Source: Chlorocebus sabaeus
Lineage: Eukaryota > Chordata > Mammalia > Primates > Cercopithecidae
Reading direction: 5' to 3'
Assembly: GCF_047675955.1 (NCBI RefSeq)
Contig: NW_027328092.1
Span: 1-64,000, forward strand
Length of the DNA stretch: 64,000 nt
In this document: positions 51,221 through 59,250 of the stretch, one piece after another
Position numbering within the stretch: position 1 is the first letter of the stretch
Layout: each line of letters opens with the position of its first letter
Notes under the pieces: generated by a model
What the model saw: only the letters and a program-made list of their open reading frames with translations
Database searches by the model: none
What the model was told of the DNA's origin: nothing
Program-made: the position numbers and the translations under genes

Positions 51221-51397
51221 CATTTGGTGTGTGGAAGAGGGGAGCACTCTCCTGCCCTGCTCATACTTGACTAGCTTTCTACTGCAACAATATTTGTTGA
51301 ATATTCTTTATGTACTAAGTAAAAAGAATACTGATATTTCATGAGTGATTGTTACACAAAATTATATAAATAAAAAAGAAATTAAGCATTTAATATT
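51221..51397. other. Non-satellite DNA at the 3' end of the inserted block
   Basis: About 175 bp of unassigned sequence (including ctcctgccctgctcatactt) become AT-rich and lead into the polyadenylation signal at 51369. No gene or recognised repeat is seen. Confidence 0.5.
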
Positions 51398-51406
51398 AAA
51401 AAAAAA
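51369..51406 (+). terminator. Polyadenylation signal and terminal A-tail of the inserted block
   Basis: AATAAA at 51369-51374 lies 24 nt before a 9-A run (51398-51406) that abuts alpha satellite (gtggaaagaagc). This is the normal spacing between a polyadenylation signal and the cleavage site. It indicates that an RNA ended here before reverse transcription. Confidence 0.62.
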
Positions 51407-51590
51407 GTGGAAAGAAGCTTTCTGAGATACTGCTTTGTGTTCTGTTAATTCATCATACAGAGTTACAGCTTTCCCCTCAAGAAGCCTTTCGTTAAGACTG
51501 TTCTTGTGAAATTTGCAAAGTGACATTTGGAAGCCCACAGCGGGCTATGGTGAAAAAGGAAATATCCTAAGATAAAAACTGAAAAGAAGC

Positions 51591-52622
51591 TTTCTGAGAA
51601 ACTGATTTGTGTTCTGTTAATTCATCTCACAGAGTTACAGCTTTCCCCTCAAGAAGCCTTTCGCTAAGACTGATCTTGTGGAAATTGCAAAGGGATATTT
51701 GGAAGCCCATAGAGGGCTACGGTGAAAAAGGAAATATATTCCGTTAAAAACTGGAAAGAAGCTTTCTGAGAACCTGCTTTGTGTTCTGTTAATTCATCTC
51801 ACAGAGTTACAGCTTTCTCCTCAAGAAGCCTTTCCCTAAGAGTGTTCTGGTGAAATTTGCAAAGTGACCTTTGGAATCCCATAGAGGGCTATGGAGAAAA
51901 AGGAAATATCCTAAGATAAAAACTGAAAAGAAGCTTTCTGAGAAACTGCTTTGTGCTCTGTTAATTCATCTCACAGGGTTACAGCTTTCACCTCAAGAAG
52001 TCTTTCGATAAGACTGTTCTTGTGGAATTTTCAAAGTGATACTTGGAAGCCCATAGAGGGCTATGGTGGAAAAGGAAATATCCTAAGATAAAAACTGAAA
52101 AGAAGCCTTCTAAGAAACTGCATTGTGTTCTGTTAATTCATCTCACAGAGATACAGCTTTCTCCTCAAGAAGCTTTTCGCTAAGACTGTTCTTCTGGAAT
52201 TTGCAAAGTGATATTTGAAAGCCCATGGAGGGCTACGGTGAAAAAGGAAATAACTTCCGTTAAAAACAGGAAGGAATCTTTCTGAGAAACTGCTTGGCGT
52301 TCTCTTAATTCATCTCACAGAGTTACAGCTTTCCCCTCAAGAAGCCTTTCGCTAAGACTGTTCTTGTGGAATTTGCAAAGTGATATTTGGAAGCCCATAG
52401 AGGGCTATGGTGAAAAAGGAAATATCTTCCGTTAAAAAGTGGAAAGAAGCTTTCAGAGAAACTGCTTTGTGTTCTGTTAATTCATCTCACAGTGTTACAA
52501 ATTTCTCCTCAAGAAACCTTTAGCTAAGGCTGATCTTGTGGAATTTGCAAAGAGATATTTGGAAGCCCACAGAGGGCTATGGTGAAAAAGGAGATATCCT
52601 AAGATAAAAACTGAAAAGAAGC
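51591..52622 (+). repeat. Six-monomer alpha tandem duplication, copy 1 (1,032 bp)
   Basis: The block starting tttctgagaaactgatttgt recurs exactly 1,032 bp later (6 x 172). Inside are the gaaatatattccgttaaaa monomer, the gtgacctttggaatcccata monomer, a ggaaggaatctttctgag monomer and the cacagtgttacaaatttct monomer, in the same order in both copies. Only scattered single-base differences are seen between the copies. Confidence 0.88.
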
Positions 52623-53654
52623 TTTCTGAGAAACTGATTTGTGTTCTGTTAATTCATCTCACAGAGTTACAGCTTTCGCCTCAAGAAGCCTTTCGCTAAG
52701 ACTGTTCTTGTGGAAATTGCAAAGGGATATTTGGAAGCCCATAGAGGGCTACGGTGAAAAAGGAAATATATTCCGTTAAAAACTGGAAAGAAGCTTTCTG
52801 AGAACCTGCTTTGTGTTCTGTTAATTCATCTCACAGAGTTACAGCTTTCTCCTCAAGAAGCCTTTCCCTAAGAGTGTTCTGGTGAAATTTGCAAAGTGAC
52901 CTTTGGAATCCCATAGAGGGCTATGGAGAAAAAGGAAATATCCTAAGATAAAAACTGAAAAGAAGCTTTCTGAGAAACTGCTTTGTGCTCTGTTAATTCA
53001 TCTCACAGGGTTACAGCTTTCACCTCAAGAAGTCTTTCGATAAGACTGTTCTTGTGGAATTTTCAAAGTGATATTTGGAAGCCCATAGAGGGCTATGGTG
53101 GAAAAGGAAATATCCTAAGATAAAAACTGAAAAGAAGCCTTCTAAGAAACTGCATTGTGTTCTGTTAATTCATCTCACAGAGATACAGCTTTCTCCTCAA
53201 GAAGCTTTTCGCTAAGACAGTTCTTCTGGAATTTGCAAAGTGATATTTGAAAGCCCATGGAGGGCTACGGTGAAAAAGGAAATAACTTCCGTTAAAAACA
53301 GGAAGGAATCTTTCTGAGAAACTGCTTGGCGTTCTCTTAATTCATCTCACAGAGTTACAGCTTTCCCCTCAAGAAGCCTTTCGCTAAGACTGTTCTTGTG
53401 GAATTTGAAAAGTGATATTTGGAAGCCCATAGAGGGCTATGGTGAAAAAGGAAATATCTTCCGTTAAAAAGTGGAAAGAAGGTTTCTGAGAAACTGCTTT
53501 GTGTTCTGTTAATTCATCTCACAGTGTTACAAATTTCTCCTCAAGAAACCTTTAGCTAAGGCTGATCTTGTGGAATTTGCAAAGAGATATTTGGAAGCCC
53601 ACAGAGGGCTATGGTGAAAAAGGAGATATCCTAAGATAAAAACTGAAAAGAAGC
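52623..53654 (+). repeat. Six-monomer alpha tandem duplication, copy 2
   Basis: This is the second copy of the 1,032-bp unit. It differs from copy 1 at only a few positions, for example ttcgcctcaag for ttcccctcaag and gactgttcttg for gactgatcttg. After it the sequence departs (gaaactactttgtgttctgt), so there are only two copies. It is one of the youngest duplications in the window. Confidence 0.88.
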
Positions 53655-54153
53655 TTTCTGAGAAACTACTTTGTGTTCTGTCATTTTATCTCACAGAGTT
53701 ACAGCTTTCCCCTCAAGAAGACTTTCGCGATGGCGGTTCTTGTGGAATTTGAAAAGTGACATTTGGAAGCCCATGGAGTGCTATGGTGAAAAAGGAAATA
53801 TCTTCAGTTAAAAACTGGAAAGAAGCTTTCTGAGAAAATGCTTTGTGTTCTGTTAATTCATCTCACAGAGTTACAGCTTTCCCCTCAAGAAGCCTTTCGC
53901 TAAGACTGTTCTTGTGGAATTTGCATAGGGATATTTGGAAGACCTTAGAAGGCTATGGTGAAAAAGGAAATATCCTAAGATAAAAACTGAAAAGAAGCTT
54001 TCTGAGAAACTGCTTTGTGTTCTGTTAATTCATCTCAAACAGGTACAGCTTTCCCCTCAAGAAGCCTTTCACTAAGTTTGTTCTTGTGGAATTTGCAAAG
54101 TGATATTTGGAAGCCCATAAAGGGCCATGGTGAAAAAGGAAATATCTTCAGTT

Positions 54154-54167
54154 AAAACCTGGAAAGA
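54154..54167 (+). repeat. Target-site duplication, left copy, of the second L1
   Basis: AAAACCTGGAAAGA, immediately after TT of an alpha monomer, is matched at the right end of the insertion by AAAACTGGAAAGA. The one extra C is a private change. The cut point TT/AAAA is the consensus L1 endonuclease site. Confidence 0.82.
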
Positions 54168-54493
54168 TTGCAAAAATTTTCTCCCATTCTGTAAGTTGCC
54201 TGCTCACTCTGATGGTAGTTTCTTTTGCTGTGCAGAAGCTCTTTAGTTTGATGAGATCCCATTTGTCAATTTTGGCTTTTGCTGCCGTTGCTTTTGGTGT
54301 TTTAGACATGAAGTCTTTGCCCATGCCTATGTCCTGAATGGTACTACCTAGGTTTTCCTCTAGGATTTTTATGGTATTAGGTCTAACATTTAAGTCTCTA
54401 ATCCATCTTGAATTAATTTTCGCATAAGGAGTAAGGAAAGGATCCAGTTTCAGCTTTCTACTTATGGCTAGCCAGTTTTCCCAGAACCATTTA
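54168..54493 (-). pseudogene. L1 ORF2: LINE-1 ORF2 fragment, inverted arm
   Basis: The minus-strand translation matches the C-terminal third of ORF2p, from the WENWLAISRKLKLDPFLTPY segment to TEWEKIFAI, about 108 residues without a stop. It closely resembles the corresponding part of the first L1 (48210-48543). It is not a functional gene: it lacks the endonuclease and reverse-transcriptase domains and is joined to the remainder of the ORF head-to-head. Confidence 0.9.
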
Positions 54494-55196
54494 CTACTCA
54501 TGTGACAAAGGGCTAATATCCAGAACCTACAAAGAACTCAAACAAATTTACAAGGAAAAAACAAACAACCCCATCCAAAAGCGGTCAAAGGATATGAACA
54601 GACATTTCTCAAAACAAGACATTCATACAGCCAACAGACACATGAAAAAATGCTCATCATCACTGGCCATCAGAGAAATGCAAATCAAAACCACAATGAG
54701 ATACCATCTCACACCAGTTAGAATGGCGATCATTAAAAAGTCAGGAAACAACAGGTGCTGGAGAGGATGTGGAGAAATAGGAACACTTTTACACTGTTGG
54801 TGGGAGTGTAAACTAGTTCAACCATTATGGAAAACAGTATGGCGATTCCTCAAGGATCTAGAACTAGATGTACCATATGACCCAGCCGTCCCATTACTGG
54901 GTATATACCCAAAGGATTATAAATTATGTTGCTATAAGGACACATGCACACGTATGTTTATTGCAGCACTATTCACAATAGCAAAGACTTGGAATCAACC
55001 CAAATGTCCATCAATGACAGATTGGATTAAGAAAATGTGGCACATATACACCATGGAATACTATGGAGCCATAAAAAAGGATGAGTTTGTGTCCTTTGTA
55101 GGGACATGGATACAGCTGGAAACCATCATTCTTAGCAAACTATCACAAGAACAGAAAACCAAACACCGCATGTTCTCACTCGTAGGTGGGAACTGA
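54494..55196 (+). pseudogene. L1 ORF2: LINE-1 ORF2 C-terminal fragment, forward arm
   Basis: This is an open frame of about 233 residues from SCDKGLIS to the normal ORF2 stop at 55194-55196. It covers the C-terminal cysteine region (CWRGCGEIGTLLHCWWEC) and the ending FSLVGGN. Unlike the first L1, the segment corresponding to its 48559 frameshift is intact here. It is a truncated copy without catalytic domains. Confidence 0.9.
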
Positions 55197-55422
55197 ACAA
55201 TGAGATCACTTGGACTCGGGAAGGGGAATATCACACACCGGGGCCTATCATGGGGAGGGGGGTGGGGGGAGGGATTGCATTGGGAGTTATATCTGATGTA
55301 AATGACGAGTTGATGGGTGCAGCACACCAACATGGCACAAGTATACATATGTAGCAAACCTGCACATTGTGCACATGTACCCTACAACTTGAAGTTTAAT
55401 AATAATAAATGAATTAAAAAAA

Positions 55423-55435
55423 AAAACTGGAAAGA
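55423..55435 (+). repeat. Target-site duplication, right copy, of the second L1
   Basis: AAAACTGGAAAGA directly follows the A-tail and continues into the alpha monomer (agctttctgagagactgc). It pairs with 54154-54167. Confidence 0.8.
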
Positions 55436-56172
55436 AGCTTTCTGAGAGACTGCTTTGTATTCTCTTAATTCATCTCACAAAATTACAGCTTTCCCCTAAA
55501 GAAGCCTTTCGCTAAGACTGCTCTTGTGGAATTTGCAGAGTGATATTTGGAAGCCCACAGAGGGCTATGGTGAAAAAGGAAATATCTTCCCTTAAAAACT
55601 GCAAAGAAGCTTTCTGAGAAACTGCTTTGTGTTCTGTTAATTAATCTCACAAAGTTACATCTTTCCCCTCAAGAAGCCTTTCGCTAAGACTGTTCTTGTG
55701 GAATTTGCAAAGTGATATTTCGAAAACCGTAGAGGGTTATGGTGAAAATGGAGATATCCTAAGATAAAAACCGAAAAGAAGCTTTCTGAGAAACTGCTTT
55801 GTGTTCTGTTAATTCATCTCACAGTGTTACAAATTTCTCCTCAAGAACCCTTTAGCTAAGTCTGATCTTGTGGAATTTGAAAAGTGATATTTGGAAGCCC
55901 ATAGGGGGCTATGGTGAAAAAGGAAGTATCTTCCGTTAAAATCTGGAAACAAGATTTATGAGAAACTACTTTGTGTTTGGTTAATTCATCTCAGAGACTT
56001 TCAGCTGTCACCTCATGAAGCCTTTCCCTAAGATTGTTCTTGTGGAATTTGGAAAGTGATATTTGGAAGCCCACAGAGGGCTATGGTGAAAAAGGAGATA
56101 TCCTAAGATAAACACTGAGAAGAAGCTTTCTGAGAAACTGCTTTGTATTCTGTCAATTTATCTCACAGAGTT

Positions 56173-56516
56173 ACATCTTTCCATTCAGGAAGCCTTTCGC
56201 TAAGGCTGTTCTTGTGGAATCGGCAAAGGGATATTTGGAAGCCCATAGAGGGCTATGGTGAAAAAGGAAATATCTTCCGTTCAAAACTGGAAAGAAGCTT
56301 TCTGAGAAACTGCTCTGTGTTCTGTTAATTCATCTCACAGAGTTACATCTTTCCATTCAAGAAGCCTTTCACTAAGGCTGTTCTTGTGGAATCGGCAAAG
56401 GGATATTTGGAAGCCCATAGAGGGCTATGGTGAAAAAGGAAATATCTTCCGTTCAAAACTGGAAAGAAGCTTTCTGAGAAACTGCTCTGTGTTCTGTTAA
56501 TTCATCTCACAGAGTT
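56173..56516 (+). repeat. Two near-identical canonical 172-bp monkey alpha monomers
   Basis: Monomers at 56173-56344 and 56345-56516 are each exactly 172 bp and differ at only two positions. They carry acatctttccattca, ctaaggctgttcttgtgg, aatcggcaaagggatattt, ttccgttcaaaactgg and actgctctgtgttctg. These match the homogenised Old World monkey alpha component much better than any neighbour does. Flanking monomers on both sides continue the 23.3-24.1 kb type, so the pair sits inside an otherwise collinear diverged block, replacing about one monomer. Confidence 0.82.
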
Positions 56517-57799
56517 ACAGCTTTCCCCTCAAGAAGCCGTTCGCTAAGAGTTTTCTTGTGGAATTTGCAAAGTGATATTTGGAAGACCTTAGAAGGCTAT
56601 AGTGAAAAAGGAAATATCCGAAGATAAAAACTGAAAAGAAGCTTTCTGAGAAACTGCTTTGTGTTCTGTTAATTCATCTCAGAGAGGTACAGCATTCCCC
56701 TCAAGAACTCTTTCTCTAGGACTGTTCTTGTGGAAATTGCAAAGTGATGTTTGTAAGCTCATAGGGGCTAAGTTGAAAAAGGAAATATACTAAGATAAAA
56801 ACCGAAAAGAAACTTTCAGAGAAACTGTTTAGTGTTCTGTTAGTTCATCTCACAGAGTTACAGCTTTCCCCTCAGGAAGCCGTACACTATGTCTGTTCTT
56901 GTGAAATATGGAAAGTAATATTTGGAAGCCCACAGAGGGCTATGGAGAAAAAAAAAATATCTTCCATTAAAAACTGTAAAGAATCTTTCGGAGAAACTGA
57001 CTTGTTTTCTGTTAATTCATCTCACAGATTTACAGCTTTCCACTCAAGAAGCCTTTTCCTGAGACTGTTCTTGTGGAATTTGCAAAGTGATATTTGGAAG
57101 CCCATAGAGGGCTATGGTGAAAAAGGAAATATCTTCCTTAAAAAGCTGGAAAGAGGCTTTCGGAGAGACAGCTTTGTGTTCCATTAATTCATCTCACAGA
57201 GTTACAGCTTTCCCCTCAAGAAGCCTTTCGCTAAGACTGTTCTTGTGGAATTTGCAAACTGATATTTGGAAGCCCATAAAGGGCCATGGTGAAAAAGGAA
57301 ATATCTTCTGTTAAAAACTGGAAAGAAGCTTTCTGAGAGACTGCTTTGTATTCTCTTAATTCATCTCACACAATTGTAGCTTTCCCCTCAAGAAGACTTT
57401 CGCTAAGACTGCTCTTTTGGAATTTGCAGAGTGATATTTGGAAGCCCATAGAGGGCTATGGTGAAAAAGGAAATATCTTCCGTGAAAAACTGGCAAGAAG
57501 CATTCTGAGAAACTGCTTTGTGTTCTGTTAATTCATCTCACAGTGTTACAAATTTCTCCTCAAGAAACCTTTTGATAAGGTTAATCTTGTGGAATTTGAA
57601 AAGTGATATTTGGAAGCCCATAGGAGGCTATGGTGAAAAAGGAATTATCTTCCGTTAAAATCTGGAAAGAAGATTTCTGAGAGACTGCTTTGGGTTCTGT
57701 TAATTCATCTCACAGACTTACAGCTTTCTCCTCAAGGTGCCTTTCACTAAGACTGTTCTTGTGGAATTTGCAAAGTGATATTTGGAAGCCCATAGAGAG

Positions 57800-59250
57800 C
57801 TATGGTGAAAAAGGAAGTATCCTAAAATAAAAACCCAAAGTATTCTCACTGAGAAACTGCTTTGTGTTCTGTTAATTCATCTCAATGAGTTACAGCTTTT
57901 CCCTTAAGAAACTTTTCTCTAAGACTGTTCTTGTGGAATTTGCAAAGTGATATTTGGAAGCCCATAGAGGGCTTTGGTGAAAAAGGATACATCTTCCTTT
58001 AAAAACTGGAAAGAATCTTTCTAAGAAACGGCTTTGTGTTTTTTTAAATTCATCTCAGAGAGTTACAACTTTTCCTCAAGAAGCCTTTCGCTAAGACGGT
58101 TGTTTGGAATTTACAACGTGATATTTGGAAACTCATAGAGGGCTATGGTGAAAAAGGAAATATCCTAACATAAAAACTGAAAAAAAGCTTTCTGAAAAAC
58201 TGCTTTGTGTTCTGTTAATTCATCTCAGAGAGTTACAGCTTTCCCCTCAAGAAGCCTTTCAATAACGCAGTTCTTGTGGAATTTGCAAAGGCTTATTTTG
58301 AATCCCTTAGAGGGCAATGGTGAGAAAGGAAATATCTTCAGTTGAAAACTGGCAAGAAGCTTTCTGGAAACTGTATTGTGTTCTGTTAATTCATCTCAGA
58401 GAGTTACAGCTTTCTCCTCAAGAAGCCTTTCGCTAAGACTGTTCTTGTGAAATTTGCAAAGTGATGTTTGGAATCCCATAGAGGGCTAAGGTGAAAAAGG
58501 AAATAACTTTCGTTAAAAACTGGAAAGAAGCTTTCTGAGAAACTGCTTTGTGTTCTGTTAGTTCAACTCACAGTGTTTCAGCTTTCCCCTCAAGAAGCTG
58601 TTCGCTAAGACTGTTTTTGTGAAATTAGCAAAGTCAATTTGGAAGCCCATAGAGGGCTAGGGTGAAAAAGGAAATATCCTAGGATAAAAACTGAAAGTAA
58701 GCTTTCTGAGAAACAGCTTTGTGTTCTGTTAATTCAACTCACAGAGTTACAGTTTCCCCTCAAGAAGCGTTTCTCAAGAAGCCTTTCGTTAAGACTGTTC
58801 TTGTGGAATTTGCAAAGTGATCTTTGGAAGCCCATAGAGGGCTACGGTGTAAAAGGAAATATCTTCCGTTAAAAACTGGAAAGAATCTTTCTGAGAAACT
58901 GGTTTGTGTTGTGTTAATTCATCTCACAGAGTTACAGCTTTCTCCGCAAGAAACCGTTCACTAAGGCTGTTCTTGTGGAATTTGCAAAGTGATATCTGGA
59001 AGCCCATAGTGGGCTATGTTGAAAAAGGAAATATGCTAAGATAAGAACTGAAAAGAAGCTATCTGAGAATCTGCTTTGTGTTCTGTTAATGATCTCACAG
59101 AGTTGCAGCTTTCCCTTCAAGAAGCCTTTCGCTAAGTCTGTTATTGTTGAATTTGCAAAGGGATATTTGGAAGGCCATAGAGGGCTATGGTGAAAAAGGA
59201 AATATCTCCGTTAAAAAACTGGAAAGAAGCTTTCTGAGAAACGGCTTTGT
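57800..59250 (+). repeat. Mosaic alpha block with copies at 14.6 kb and 19.0 kb
   Basis: 57.80-58.16 kb shares rare features with 14.62-14.98 kb: cctaaaataaaaa followed by ccaaagta, cttttcccttaagaaac, gtgtttttttaaattcatct, and the shortened gttgtttggaattt type monomer. 58.44-59.2 kb shares with 19.02-19.8 kb gatgtttggaatcccatag, aataactttcg, gtttttgtgaaattagcaaa, cctaggataaaaac and a 17-18-bp partial duplication (58752-58790, compare 19371-19410). The two source blocks lie 4 kb apart on the left but adjoin here. Confidence 0.7.

Larger units (their letters stand above)
44318..51406 (+). mobile_element. Composite LINE-1 insertion with candidate 3' transduction
   Basis: About 7.1 kb of non-satellite DNA interrupts an alpha monomer at TT/AAAAA. 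The left flank ends cgttaaaaac and the right flank resumes as aaaaagtggaaagaag, so no alpha sequence is lost and phase is kept. In order it contains an L1PA-like element truncated about 22 bp before ORF1, broken ORF1 and ORF2, an L1 3' UTR, and an A-rich tail ending about 49493. Then follow 1.9 kb of unrelated DNA, an AATAAA at 51369-51374 and a 9-A tail at 51398-51406. L1 endonuclease cuts at this type of site. Readthrough of the L1's own poly(A) site to a downstream one would explain the extra 1.9 kb and the terminal tail. The duplicated target is no longer than the A-run plus one base, so the mechanism is inferred. Confidence 0.7.
51407..54167 (+). repeat. Alpha-satellite array between the two L1 insertions
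   Basis: About 16 monomers in the same orientation resume in phase after the first insertion. They belong to the same group as the 21.9-26 kb higher-order repeat, sharing the cacagtgttacaaatttct monomer and the gatggcggttcttgtgg monomer near 53730. They include the 6-monomer tandem duplication at 51591-53654. No gene is present. Confidence 0.92.
54168..55422 (+). mobile_element. Second LINE-1: short, 5'-inverted (twin-primed) insertion
   Basis: A 1.25-kb L1 3' fragment inserted in alpha satellite has its 5' part inverted. 54168-54493 is minus-strand ORF2 sequence. 54494-55196 is the plus-strand continuation of ORF2, followed by a 3' UTR with a G-rich tract (55252-55273), AATAAA at 55404-55409 and an A-tail. 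The two arms are adjacent in a normal L1 with essentially no loss, because the inverted arm stops at ttttgcaa and the forward arm starts at ctactca. That arrangement is the known result of twin priming. Reading frames in both arms are open, so it is younger than the L1 at 44.3 kb. Confidence 0.93.
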
